From NCBI RefSeq assembly GCF_000170895.1, contig NZ_ABCS01000090.1:1-38696 (forward strand): a stretch of DNA of 38,696 bases. The letters are read 5' to 3'. This document shows, piece by piece, positions 16,966 through 28,250 of the stretch. A program made the position numbers and the translations under genes. The DNA comes from Plesiocystis pacifica SIR-1 (GTDB lineage: Bacteria > Myxococcota_A > Polyangia > Nannocystales > Nannocystaceae). The notes beneath the pieces are model-generated. The model searched no databases. It saw only the letters and a program-made list of their open reading frames with translations, and was not told the DNA's origin. Every line of letters starts with the position of its first letter. Positions within the stretch are counted from its first letter, which is position 1.

Positions 16966-19900
16966 GCGCCGGCAAGACCCTCCACCCGGCCATCGCCGAG
17001 ATCGTCGAGATGCGCCGGCTCGGGGCCCTCGAGGCCTCGCGCCACCGCTTTACGGTGTCGCGGGCGGCGGCCTTGCTGCGCCTGCGCGAGCAGGCCAAGG
17101 CCCGGGCGGAGGACGAGAGCGACGGCGCGTGGCTGTGGACGCTGAGCCTGGTCCGGGCGGCCAACGCGGTCAGCGACGCGGCGCGGATCCGGGTCCGCGT
17201 CGAGCCCAGCTTCGACGGCGACGAGGCCCTCGAGGCGGTGATCTTCGAGGTGCTCACGCCGGGCTTCGACTGCCGCCGCCTCGACACCCGCGACCTGCTC
17301 GCGGGCGCCCTCGAGGGCGACGTGGGGGCGCGGTTGACCGAGGAGAGCGAGGAGAGCGGGGGAGAGTCCGAGGGCGGCAGCGAGGACGCCGTCCGCCTCC
17401 GCCGGGTCCACGCGCTGCTCGGCCGGGCGATCAACGAGGCCCTCGCCGCCGAGCCCCGGGTGCTCGCCGTCCGCACCCCCGCGCCCTCGGGCGGCCGCCG
17501 CTTCGAGCCCCGGGAGCAGATCGTCGAAGGCCGGGACCCCTACGGCGATCGCCGCCTCGTGCCCCTCGAGGGCGAGAGCCAGATCGTCGTCGAGTTCGTG
17601 CGCCCGCGGGCGGGCCTGGGCACGCGCTTGGGTCGGTGGGTGCGGGGGCGGTCGAGCACGGAGGCGGTGATCGTCGCGCTGTGGCAGCGCCGCGGCCTCG
17701 ACGAGCGCGGCGACGCGGACGACGACGACGGGGTCGAGAAGGAAGACGGCGGCCTGAGCGTGAGCCCCATCGAGGTCCTGGGCGCGCCGGCGATCGCCCT
17801 GGGCAAGCACGGCCGCCTGGGCCCGCGCCTGCGCCTGAAGGCGCCGCCCGTGGCCGGGCCGCGGGCGTGGGCGGGGCAGTGGCTGCTCCGAGACGGGGTC
17901 CGCATCCTCGACCTGAGCCCGACGATGCACCAGCACCTGGGCGAGGCCGGGGTGGTCGCCCTGGGCCCGGCGTGGATCGACTGCCCGAGCTTGCGGCTGA
18001 CCGCCGACGAGCGCTCGGTGGTCCAAGACAGCGCCCTCGAGCTGCTGATCGCGTGGATCCAGCACTACCTCGAGGCGCGCGCCCCCGACTGGAGCGTCGA
18101 GTGGCCCGCGGGGGTGTTCGCCGAGGACCACGGCCCCGCGCCGGAGGTCCCCGACGACGGGATCACCCGGGTGGGCCCGCCCGCCGATCCGCGCCCGGGC
18201 CTGCGCTCGGCCAGCGGCTGGGTCGTGCCCCGGGCCTTCATCGACGGCGAGGCCCGCCGCAACCGCGAGCTGCTCTACGTGTGGCGCCACCGGGTCAGCG
18301 CCATCGCGGGCCACGACCGCGACAAGGTCCTCGCGCTGTGGCCGGCGCAGATGGAGGGCCTGCAGGCGGAGTTCCCCGAGCTGTCCCTGGTCCCGGCGCT
18401 GGTGCTCTACGGCCTGCCCGATCGCAAGCCCGAGGATCTGAGCCGCCTGCGCGCCGACAGCTACCCGCCGCTGGTCCTGTCCCGGGCGACGCCGGTGGCC
18501 CTGAGCCCCGAGAGCGAGGCCAAGCTCGGCCCGCTGTGCGTGTCCGTCGAGGCCTACGTGCACCGCTCGCCCGCGGCGACGACGGGCTTCTTGGCGCTGC
18601 TGGTCTACGAGCGCCGCCTGGTCCAGTACTCCGACCGCGACCACGCCCTGCCGGGGTTGACGGTGATCGGCCGGGTCACGCCCCAGGTCGGGCCCGGCGA
18701 GCTGCCCCCAGAGATCGACATGGTCGCCCTGCGCCGCGACGGGGGCGCGGTCGCGGCCCTGGCCGCGGCCTGCCGGGACAAGACCATCGAGCACTGGGAG
18801 CCCCTGCTCAGCCACGTGGTCAGCCAGGCCAACCCCTGGGAGACGCCGCTGCTGAGCTCGGCCCTGGCCCGGCTGACGCCGGCGACCCTCGGCCTGCGCT
18901 ACCGCGGGACGGAGCAGGGGCTGCGCCTGAGCTGGCGGGAGACCGCGCTGCTCGACGTGCAGATCGGGCGCGATGCCCAGGGGCAGCCCCGGCGCCTGCG
19001 CGACGCCTTGCTGCTGCTGCGCGATCGCGGCGTGATCGTCGTGGGCGACGCGCGGCGGCGGCCGTCGCTGCGCTCGAAGGACCCGCGCTTGCACCCGTGG
19101 TCGATCGTCGGCGTGCAAAAGGAGCTCGTCGTCCGGACCCTGGGTCGCGCCGCGCTCTTGCCCATGCCGACGACGCCCGAGGCCTACCCGCTGGTCAAGG
19201 ACAGCCCCGAGGCCCTGGTCGAGGATCAGCGCCACCTGATCGCCCCGGCCCACGTCAGCGCCGACTTGAGCCGGGCCAACAAAGAGCCCCGGGCCCGCGA
19301 GCGCCTGCTCGGCCTGCTGCTCATGACCCGGGCCCTCGGCCACGACGCGGCGGGCCTCGAGGACCGGCCCCTGCTCGAGCGCTACGACTCGCGGGCGGCC
19401 AACCCCACGCGCCTGGTCAGCCTGCGCGAGGCCATCTCCGAGCAGCCGCGCCCGGGCCTGGTGCCGACGGGGGCGGTGCGGCGCAGCCTGCCGCGGCCGG
19501 TGATCGAGGCGCCCCCGGGGCTGGCCGCGCTCCTGGCCAAGGTCGAGGGCTTCGAGGCCGCCGCGGGCGAGGCCGACGCGGACGCCGAGAGCTCGACGGC
19601 GCGCGGAGCCCAGGGCGGACGGGGCGAGTCCAGCGGGGCGCCGATCCGTCGGCGGGCTCGGGCCGCGCCGCCGCTGCTCGCGACCACCGTCGCCGACGTG
19701 CTCGTCGTGGGCCGGCTGCAGGTCGCCAGTGACGGCAGCGCCGACGGCATCTCGCTGTGGTTCGGGGGCCTGCGCGAGCGCGAGCTGAAGCTGCCCGAGC
19801 CCCTCGGGCGCGTGTCGGGCAAGCTGGTCATGACGCCCAAGGGTCGCCGGCTCGATCGCCAGGAGCTCCAGGCCCACGTGGCCGCCCGCGCCCGCGAGCT

Positions 19901-20453
19901 GCTGCTCAGCGCCCCGGGCCAGCGCGCCTTGCTGCCGCCCCTGGGTCGGCGCCGCGAGAAGCTCGACCACCTGCTGACCTACCTGCGCCAGACCGCCAAG
20001 GCGCGCGACGAGTTCGACATGGCCGAGGCCCTGGGCGTCGACACCAAGGGCGAGCGAGCCGACCGCGAGCTGGAGCTGCGCCGGTTGTCGCTGCGGGCCG
20101 CGCCGCTCCAGCCCCTGCCCGATCAACGCGTCGCCTTGCTCGAGCGCGTGGTCGTGCAGAGCCTGGCGATGAAGCTGCGCATCGGCTCGGCGATGTTGGT
20201 GTGGAAGGCCGCGCGCCTGGGCCGGCGCCGACGCGACACCATCGACCTCGACTTCGGCCTGCGCAACGCCTGGATCCAGCGCGCCCTCGACGAAGAGCGC
20301 GTCCTCGATCGCGACGCTCACCGCCACGCGGCCTTGCTCGCGGGCGCCCTGGTCGTCGCCGAGTTCTTCCACCAGGCCCGGCCGCGGGAAGACCTGGCCC
20401 TGAGCGACGAGCACCTCAGCGTCGCGCTGTGGCGGCTGCTGCAGCTGCGCTGA
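16962..20453 (+). CDS. Large partner protein, probable degenerate Hsp90-like paralogue
   Basis: A 1163-residue protein without signal peptide or membrane segments. Its layout echoes the upstream ATPase: residues 61-103 (LSLVRAANAVSDAARIRVRVE then FEVLTPGFD) sit where the N-box and G1 box should be, but the catalytic Glu, the Mg-binding Asn and the DxGxG motif are gone. Residues 308-351 (WLLRDGVRI then WIDCPSLRLTADERSV) align with FLRRGLVL and WADSPQLRTTLARDKV of the neighbour. The C-terminal IDLDFGLRNAWIQRALDE (from about 1094) resembles LNLNHALVEAAVRGFAE. About 700 residues between have no family I recognise, with an acidic, low-complexity stretch around 945-980. A nucleotide-free regulatory or scaffold subunit is the best inference. 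The paralogy is by eye only. Confidence 0.7.
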   Translation: MSAGKTLHPAIAEIVEMRRLGALEASRHRFTVSRAAALLRLREQAKARAEDESDGAWLWTLSLVRAANAVSDAARIRVRVEPSFDGDEALEAVIFEVLTPGFDCRRLDTRDLLAGALEGDVGARLTEESEESGGESEGGSEDAVRLRRVHALLGRAINEALAAEPRVLAVRTPAPSGGRRFEPREQIVEGRDPYGDRRLVPLEGESQIVVEFVRPRAGLGTRLGRWVRGRSSTEAVIVALWQRRGLDERGDADDDDGVEKEDGGLSVSPIEVLGAPAIALGKHGRLGPRLRLKAPPVAGPRAWAGQWLLRDGVRILDLSPTMHQHLGEAGVVALGPAWIDCPSLRLTADERSVVQDSALELLIAWIQHYLEARAPDWSVEWPAGVFAEDHGPAPEVPDDGITRVGPPADPRPGLRSASGWVVPRAFIDGEARRNRELLYVWRHRVSAIAGHDRDKVLALWPAQMEGLQAEFPELSLVPALVLYGLPDRKPEDLSRLRADSYPPLVLSRATPVALSPESEAKLGPLCVSVEAYVHRSPAATTGFLALLVYERRLVQYSDRDHALPGLTVIGRVTPQVGPGELPPEIDMVALRRDGGAVAALAAACRDKTIEHWEPLLSHVVSQANPWETPLLSSALARLTPATLGLRYRGTEQGLRLSWRETALLDVQIGRDAQGQPRRLRDALLLLRDRGVIVVGDARRRPSLRSKDPRLHPWSIVGVQKELVVRTLGRAALLPMPTTPEAYPLVKDSPEALVEDQRHLIAPAHVSADLSRANKEPRARERLLGLLLMTRALGHDAAGLEDRPLLERYDSRAANPTRLVSLREAISEQPRPGLVPTGAVRRSLPRPVIEAPPGLAALLAKVEGFEAAAGEADADAESSTARGAQGGRGESSGAPIRRRARAAPPLLATTVADVLVVGRLQVASDGSADGISLWFGGLRERELKLPEPLGRVSGKLVMTPKGRRLDRQELQAHVAARARELLLSAPGQRALLPPLGRRREKLDHLLTYLRQTAKARDEFDMAEALGVDTKGERADRELELRRLSLRAAPLQPLPDQRVALLERVVVQSLAMKLRIGSAMLVWKAARLGRRRRDTIDLDFGLRNAWIQRALDEERVLDRDAHRHAALLAGALVVAEFFHQARPREDLALSDEHLSVALWRLLQLR

Positions 20454-20459
20454 GCCCCC

Positions 20460-21113
20460 TCAGGCCACGCCGAAGGTCTCGCGCGTGCGCAGCATGCCTT
20501 CGGCGAGCTCGATCAGCCGCTCGGCCTTCGCGTCGGCGTTGGCGCTGTCGCACAGCCAGTGCGCGGCCTCGACGACGCTGCCGTAGGTCGCCACGTCCTC
20601 CTTGTTGAGGAGGTTGTGGGCGATCTGGTGGTAGAGCGCCGTGAGCAGCGTGCCCGTGATGCCCGAGAAGGCGCGGGCGTTGACCAGCGCCGTGGCCTGG
20701 ACCCGGGGGTGGCGCTTGCCCAGGTCGCGCCACATTCGGCGCACGGCCACGGGCGGGGGCGGCATCACGACCAGGGGCATGACCAAGAGCTGGATGGTGC
20801 CCGGGTAGCGGTCGTAGAACACTTGCAGGTCCACGTCCGCGGCGCGCTGGACGGCCTCGGTCACCGGCACGTGGAAGGCGAGGATGAACACGCTGCCCTC
20901 GGTGGTGGTTTCGAATTCGGGCATGGTCGCTGCGGACGCACAGAGGTCAGCGGCTGCGTTCACGGAGGCCACGCATTGATGATAGCCGATTGGATATGCA
21001 TTGGGATCGCTACCCGAGGTCTCGGCGTAGCGCTGGGCGAGCTCGCGCTCGGCGGCCTGGATGGTCTCGAGGTCGACGTCCTGGTAGTGCGCGATCAGGA
21101 ACACACTGCCCAT
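20460..21113 (-). CDS. Protein of unknown function
   Basis: About 217 residues from ATG 21113 (GTG at 21143 is an alternative; the frame stays open further upstream but becomes Arg/Ala/Gly-rich and non-gene-like). The N-terminal half shows two similar strand-led segments, MGSVFLIAHYQDVDLETIQAAERE and EGSVFILAFHVPVTEAVQRAADV, suggesting an internal duplication of a beta-alpha unit. The C-terminal half is helical (LLTALYHQIAHNLLNKEDVATYGSVVEAAHWLCDSA). No signal peptide or membrane segment is apparent, and I recognise no family. It converges on the large Hsp90-like partner with only six bases between the stop codons, and diverges from icd. Confidence 0.7.
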   Translation of the reverse strand: MGSVFLIAHYQDVDLETIQAAERELAQRYAETSGSDPNAYPIGYHQCVASVNAAADLCASAATMPEFETTTEGSVFILAFHVPVTEAVQRAADVDLQVFYDRYPGTIQLLVMPLVVMPPPPVAVRRMWRDLGKRHPRVQATALVNARAFSGITGTLLTALYHQIAHNLLNKEDVATYGSVVEAAHWLCDSANADAKAERLIELAEGMLRTRETFGVA

Positions 21114-21375
21114 GTGGGCCGTTTCGTAGTTGCGCCGCTCCACCGCCCGCACGAGCGTAGCCGCGTTGGCCGCGGCTCCGGCCCTCCGCGTGGCCCAGGC
21201 GGCGCCGCCTCGGCGCCCTCGCAAAGCGGACCTGGGCGCCGTTTGGGGCCGCTTTGGGCCGGGCTTGGGGCGCCCGCTCACCGCACTGACCGGGGGGCGG
21301 ATCCGTGCTACATCGGGGCGGCTGCGGCCGACCTGGCCTGACCCCTGACCTACAGTCGAGGACGAGAGCGCGAAG

Positions 21376-23601
<2,226 letters not shown>

Positions 23602-23625
23602 TCTCTCGGATCTGAGCCCGCCAGC

Positions 23626-23667
23626 GAGCCCCGCGTTCGTTCGGATCGACCGGACGGCGCGGGGTTC
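23626..23667 (+). terminator. Probable terminator hairpin after icd
   Basis: GAGCCCCGCG (23626-23635) pairs with CGCGGGGTTC (23658-23667) over ten positions with one G-U pair and a 22-base loop. It lies 24 bases behind the icd stop. The downstream sequence has few T residues, so it is not a strong intrinsic terminator. Confidence 0.5.
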
Positions 23668-23792
23668 TGCGTTGGGGCCCACACCCAGACGCCCTCCAAG
23701 CCAGGCAGGCGCGCTTTCTCCCTCGGGTGGAAGCCAGCCGGGCAGGTGCCGCGTTTGACAGCCCCGTGCTCCGCGCGCAGAATTTTTCGCCC

Positions 23793-26681
23793 ATGGCCGC
23801 CCCCTCCGAGCCCCGCCGCGTCCTGCCCCTCGCCGCCACCGTGGCGGCGGCGCTGCTCGTGGCGGGCTGCGAGCCCAAGAAGGACACGGAGACGCCGGGT
23901 GGAGAGGACGCGGTCGAGGACCCCGAGCGCGACGGCCCGCTCGTCGACCCGCGCGCGGCGGGCTTGAGCGAGGAGGCCGTCGGCCAAGGCCCGGACACGG
24001 CCGAGATGGCCACGGAGGAGGCCCGCAAGCGCGAGAAGCCGGCCGACCCCAAGACCCGCGACGCGGCCCTGGTCGCCGCCGCGCACGGCAACCCCGAGGG
24101 CGCCGCGACCTTCCTGAGCGAGCACCTGAAGTCGAAGCCCGGCGACACCGAGGCCGCCTTCGCCCTGGCCCGGGCGCAGCGCCTGCTCGGTCGCCTCGAC
24201 GCGGCCCAAGAGACCCTCGAGGCCGCCCGGGCCCAGGCCAAGAAGAGCAAGGACAAGGCCGTCGAGGCCCAGGTGCTGCGGCGGCTCGCGGCCCTGCGCG
24301 AGGTCCACGGGGACATCGCCGGGGCCGAAAAATTGATCGTCGACGGCCTCGGCCTCGACCCCACCAATTTGCTGCTCCAGGGCGAGCGCGTCCGCCTGGC
24401 GCTGATCTCTGGCAAGGTCCAGGAGCGAGACATCCGCGGGCTCATCGACGGCCTCTACGACGCCTACGGCGACGGCACGGCGCAGACCGCCGAGCAGATC
24501 CTCGGGGCCTCCTACGCGGCCCTGGCCGAGCGGGCCTTCAAGAGCACCAACCGCTTGATGCAAGAGGCCGAGAACCTCGCGCCGGCCAGCGAGGGCTCGG
24601 AGCTCGGCGACGAGATCGCGGTGCGCTACGCCGAGCTCTTCCTCGAGAAGTACAAGCCCAGCGAGGCCGCCCAGACCGTCGCCCAGGTGCTCGAGCGCGA
24701 TCCCTGGAACCCCGAGGCCCTGGCGCTGATGGCCCGCATCGCCCTCGACGACTTCCGCCTGGGCCCGGCCTCGCGCGCGGCCGAGGAGGCCCTGCAGGTC
24801 AACCCCAGCAACGCCGAGGCCCACACCGTGCTCGCCTGGGTCGCGCTCATCGAGGGGCGCCGGGACGAGGCCCGAGAGCGCGTCACGGACCACGTCCTGA
24901 CCCTCAACCCGGCCCACGTCGACGGGCAGGCGGTGATGGCCGCCCTCGCGATCTACGAGCGCGACGAGGCGGCCTACAAAAAGGCCCGCGACGCCGTGTT
25001 CGCGGCGCGCCCCGTCGAGGGGCAGTTTTACTCGGGCCTGGGCGACCTGCTGGGCTACCTGCACCTCTACCCCGAGGCCGACGAGGTGCTCACCGAGGGC
25101 GCGAAGCGCCTGCCCGACGACCCCTACGTCCAGGGCGCGCTGGGCCTGTCGCGCCTGCGCCTGGGCGACGAGGTCGCGGGCCGGGCCGCCCTCGACTTCG
25201 CGTGGCGCAAGGACAAGTACAACGCGCGCACCCTCAACGTGCGCCAGCTCTACCGCGAGAGCATCGAGCCCAACTACGCCGAGCAAAAGTCCGGCGGGCT
25301 GACGGTGCGCCTGCCCGCGGAGCTCCAGGATGTGGTCGGGCCGGGCTTCATCGACGCCATCGCCTCGGCCCAGACCACCCTCGACAAGGCCTACGGCATC
25401 GACCTGGGCACGCTCCGCGTCGAGATCTTCGCCGACCCCGAGGACTTTTCGATCCGCACCGTGGGCACGCCCAACCTCGGCGCCCTCGGGGTCTGCTTTG
25501 GCCCGGTGATCACGGCCTTGGGGCCCTACGCCGGCACGCACAACTTCGACCACGTCATCTGGCACGAGATCGCCCACAGCTACGCCATCGAGCTCAGCGA
25601 GGGCCGGGTGCCGCGGTGGTTCACCGAGGGCCTGAGCGAGTGGGAGTCGGAGCTGGCCTACCCGCCGGCGGCCCGGGAGAGCGCGGCCTTGCTGAGCGCG
25701 GCCCGAGACCACGACGCCCTGCGCAAGCTCAGCGAGCTCGAGCTGGCGTTCTTGCGGGCCGAGAACGCGATGATGATGGAGGTCGCCTACGCGACGGCGT
25801 CGTGGGCCATGCGCTACCTGGGCGAGACCTACGGCCGGCCCAAGATCGTCGTCATGTTGAAGGGCTACGCCAAGGGCAAGTCGACGGAGGAGCTGTTCGT
25901 CGAGGTCCTCGGCAAGGACATGGCCACCGTCGAAAAGGAGTTCGAGGCCTGGTTCGACGCCGAGCTCGACCGCAAGATCAGCGGCTGGCGGCCGAACCTC
26001 CAGGACCCAAAGGCCCAGGACGACCCGCGGGTGCAGACCTTGATGGAGGTGATGAAGGCCGGGCAGGAGGGGGACTTCGAGTCGGCGCGCAAGGGGCTCG
26101 AGGCCCTGGTCCAGGGCAAGGGCGACGGGGCCCAGACCCGGCTGATGCTCGGCAACGTGCTCGAGCAGCTCGGCGACGACAAGCAGGCGGCCAAGCAGTA
26201 CGAGAAGGCGGCGAGCTTCAGCGTCGAGGCCCTCGAGCCGCTCATGGCCCTGGCCGCCCTCGCGCGCAAGCAGGCCGACGTCAAGGGCGAGCTCGACGTG
26301 CTCGAGCGGGTGCTGGCGATCGACGGCATGAGCCTCGAGCCGGCCCTGCGCGCGCTGGTGCTGGCCGTGGCCTCGGGCGACAAGCGGGCCGAGGCCTTCT
26401 CCGACCGGGCCAGCGCGATCGCGCCGCTGCACCCCACGGCCCTGGCCGGGGCGTCCGTGGTCGCCTTCGACGCCAAGGACAAAAAGCGCGCCCAGGTCCT
26501 GCTCGACGAGTCCATGGTCACGGCCCTGCGCCCCGACGCGGGGCTCGACGTGGTCGTCAGCGCGGCCGTGGCCGCCGACCGCCTCGACGATCCGCGGGTC
26601 AAGGACCTGGCCCCGCGGGCGCTCGAGAGCAAGGAGCTGCCCAAGGCCGCGCGCAAGCGCCTCGAGGCGCGCCTGCCCTGA
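23793..26681 (+). CDS. TPR-repeat lipoprotein with zinc metallopeptidase domain
   Basis: A 962-residue exported protein. ATG 23793 gives an Arg-containing n-region, a hydrophobic Ala/Leu core and the lipobox LLVAGC, so membrane anchoring through lipid is expected. After an acidic linker, tetratricopeptide-like helical repeats cover roughly residues 80-500. A gluzincin-type domain follows with WHEIAHS (His591, Glu592, His595) and the third ligand candidate Glu612 in FTEGLSEWE, as in the MA-like peptidase families. A second TPR block fills about 750-940. The TPR arrays suggest that it binds protein partners at the cell envelope. Substrates are unknown. Its stop codon overlaps the ATG of the metallo-beta-lactamase-fold gene by one base. 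Confidence 0.88.
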   Translation: MAAPSEPRRVLPLAATVAAALLVAGCEPKKDTETPGGEDAVEDPERDGPLVDPRAAGLSEEAVGQGPDTAEMATEEARKREKPADPKTRDAALVAAAHGNPEGAATFLSEHLKSKPGDTEAAFALARAQRLLGRLDAAQETLEAARAQAKKSKDKAVEAQVLRRLAALREVHGDIAGAEKLIVDGLGLDPTNLLLQGERVRLALISGKVQERDIRGLIDGLYDAYGDGTAQTAEQILGASYAALAERAFKSTNRLMQEAENLAPASEGSELGDEIAVRYAELFLEKYKPSEAAQTVAQVLERDPWNPEALALMARIALDDFRLGPASRAAEEALQVNPSNAEAHTVLAWVALIEGRRDEARERVTDHVLTLNPAHVDGQAVMAALAIYERDEAAYKKARDAVFAARPVEGQFYSGLGDLLGYLHLYPEADEVLTEGAKRLPDDPYVQGALGLSRLRLGDEVAGRAALDFAWRKDKYNARTLNVRQLYRESIEPNYAEQKSGGLTVRLPAELQDVVGPGFIDAIASAQTTLDKAYGIDLGTLRVEIFADPEDFSIRTVGTPNLGALGVCFGPVITALGPYAGTHNFDHVIWHEIAHSYAIELSEGRVPRWFTEGLSEWESELAYPPAARESAALLSAARDHDALRKLSELELAFLRAENAMMMEVAYATASWAMRYLGETYGRPKIVVMLKGYAKGKSTEELFVEVLGKDMATVEKEFEAWFDAELDRKISGWRPNLQDPKAQDDPRVQTLMEVMKAGQEGDFESARKGLEALVQGKGDGAQTRLMLGNVLEQLGDDKQAAKQYEKAASFSVEALEPLMALAALARKQADVKGELDVLERVLAIDGMSLEPALRALVLAVASGDKRAEAFSDRASAIAPLHPTALAGASVVAFDAKDKKRAQVLLDESMVTALRPDAGLDVVVSAAVAADRLDDPRVKDLAPRALESKELPKAARKRLEARLP

Positions 26682-27484
26682 TGGCGAGCGCGTCGTCTTT
26701 CGAGCTGGTCTTCGTCGGCACCGGCGAGGCCCTCGACCCCGAGCTGCCCAATACCAGCGTGCTCGTCCGCGGCCCGCAGACCTGGCTGCTCGACTGCGGC
26801 TACGCCGTGCCCCACGCCTTGTGGCGGATCACCGAGGACGTCGACGAGCTCGACGCGGTGTACCTGAGCCACTTCCACGCCGACCACTGCTTTGGCCTGC
26901 CGGCGCTGCTGCTGCGCATGCGCCTGGGCGGGCGCACGCGGCCGCTGACCCTCGTGGGCGGCCCGGGCTCGCGGGCCAAGATCGAGGCGGTGCTCGAGCT
27001 GGGCTATCCGGGCAGCTTCGCCGCGCACAAGTGCTACGCGCTGGACTTCGTCGAGCTCGAGCCGGGCGCGGTCACGGCCTGCGGCGGCTTTTGGGCTCGG
27101 TGCGCGCCCACGGCCCACTCCCTGGTCAACTACGCCCTGCGCCTCGAGGCCGAGGGCATGCGCTCGCTGGCCTACTCCGGCGACGGGGCGCCGACGGTCG
27201 CCAGCCGGAGCTTGTTCGCGGGCGTCGAGCTCCTCGTCCACGAGTGCTTTTCGATCGGCGCGGGCGAGGGCGCGCCGGCGTCTTCGGCCAAGCCGCGCAG
27301 GCACGGCGAGCTCCTCGAGCTCCTCGCCCTCGCCCGGGACTGCGGGGTCTCGAGCCTCGCGCTTTTGCACCACATGGCCGAGGCCAAGGCGGCGCTGCGC
27401 GAGCGGGCCCAACGAGAATCGCCCGACGGCCTGGAGCTGCTGCTCCCGACGCCGGGCGATCGGGTGGACTTGCGGTCCGGTTGA
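26681..27484 (+). CDS. Metallo-beta-lactamase-fold hydrolase
   Basis: A 267-residue cytoplasmic protein with the MBL signature HFHADH (64-69) preceded by the strand DAVYLSH. Later metal-ligand candidates are the His in PTAHSLVNY, the Asp in AYSGDGAPT and a His in LLHHMAEAK near the C-terminus. The pattern (short LLDCGY before the motif, the SGD segment, C-terminal HH) resembles the RNase Z/ElaC branch, but the length and N-terminus do not allow a firm RNase Z call. The ATG overlaps the stop of the TPR peptidase gene by one base, so expression is coupled. It converges on the Cys-rich lipoprotein gene, with three bases between the stops. Confidence 0.85.
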   Translation: MASASSFELVFVGTGEALDPELPNTSVLVRGPQTWLLDCGYAVPHALWRITEDVDELDAVYLSHFHADHCFGLPALLLRMRLGGRTRPLTLVGGPGSRAKIEAVLELGYPGSFAAHKCYALDFVELEPGAVTACGGFWARCAPTAHSLVNYALRLEAEGMRSLAYSGDGAPTVASRSLFAGVELLVHECFSIGAGEGAPASSAKPRRHGELLELLALARDCGVSSLALLHHMAEAKAALRERAQRESPDGLELLLPTPGDRVDLRSG

Positions 27485-27487
27485 GGT

Positions 27488-28153
27488 TCAGCCGCCGGTG
27501 GTGTCCAAGCCGCCGGTGTCGGTCTCGGTGCCGGTGTCCAGGCCGCCGGTGTCGGTCTCGGTGCCGGTGTCCATGCCGGTCTCGGTGCCGGTGTCCATGC
27601 CCATGTCGGTGCCGCCCTCTTCGTCCATGTCGGGGCCGTCCTGGCCGCAGTCGATGCCCGCGACAGCGCCGCCCTCACACCACCACAGGTCGTCGTCGAA
27701 GCAGCAACCCTCGAAGGTCAGGCCCTCGGGGCAGGGGCCGCCGGTGATGTACTCGCCCTCGGGGCACTCGATGGGGTTCGTGCCGCCGGGATCCTCGCCG
27801 GCCTGGTTGCAGTCGTAGAAGCCGGCCTGGGCCGACCAGCCGCACATGCCCTCGTTGCCGCCGCCGTCGGTGGTGGTCTCCATGGGCTCGGGGAACTCGC
27901 AGACGTTGTCGACGCACTCGAGGCCGTCGGCACACATGCCGTTGTCACACTCGCAGTTGAAGGTGCCCGGCTCGCAGCTGCTCGTCGTCTCGGTGGTCGT
28001 CGTCTCGTCGCCGACGTCGTCGTCCGTGGTCGTGTCCTCCGTCGTCTCCGTGTCCGCGACGGTGTCGGAGTCCGAGCCGCCATCGTCGCTGGGGCAAGCG
28101 GTGAGGGTCAGAGCGAACGCAGTCGCGAAGAGCGCAGAAAATTGGAGTCGCAT
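27488..28153 (-). CDS. Cys-rich secreted lipoprotein of unknown function
   Basis: About 221 residues from ATG 28153, which yields MRLQFSALFATAFALTLTAC, a clear lipoprotein signal with the lipobox LTAC (codons upstream in the same frame would give an abnormal n-region). A Thr/Asp/Glu linker of about 45 residues follows. Next is a Cys-rich region beginning CEPGTFNCECDNGMCADGLEC, similar to short disulfide-rich extracellular modules, then a second Cys/Trp segment (GCCFDDDLWWCEGG). The C-terminus is an Asp/Thr/Gly repeat. It is probably a surface protein; the function is unknown. It diverges from the EI24-like gene across about 97 bases. Confidence 0.8.
   Translation of the reverse strand: MRLQFSALFATAFALTLTACPSDDGGSDSDTVADTETTEDTTTDDDVGDETTTTETTSSCEPGTFNCECDNGMCADGLECVDNVCEFPEPMETTTDGGGNEGMCGWSAQAGFYDCNQAGEDPGGTNPIECPEGEYITGGPCPEGLTFEGCCFDDDLWWCEGGAVAGIDCGQDGPDMDEEGGTDMGMDTGTETGMDTGTETDTGGLDTGTETDTGGLDTTGG
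27503..27592 (-). repeat. 33-bp in-frame repeat at the lipoprotein C-terminus
   Basis: Two 33-bp units (27503-27535, 27536-27568) and a shortened 24-bp unit (27569-27592) encode the 11-residue TGTETDTGGLD repeat. The unit length is a multiple of three, so copy-number change keeps the frame. Confidence 0.85.
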
Positions 28154-28250
28154 CGCCGCACGATACACGCGGTGAGCCACCGTTGATCATCCTTTTTTTC
28201 GCTTGACCCCAGGACTTGTGTTTTTCGCGCGAGGCACCACGCTCTCATCC

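Noticed and set aside
26681..27484. Calling the MBL-fold gene rnz (RNase Z)
   Set aside because: HFHADH and the His-containing C-terminus fit loosely, but the features that would separate RNase Z from other MBL families cannot be established by eye.
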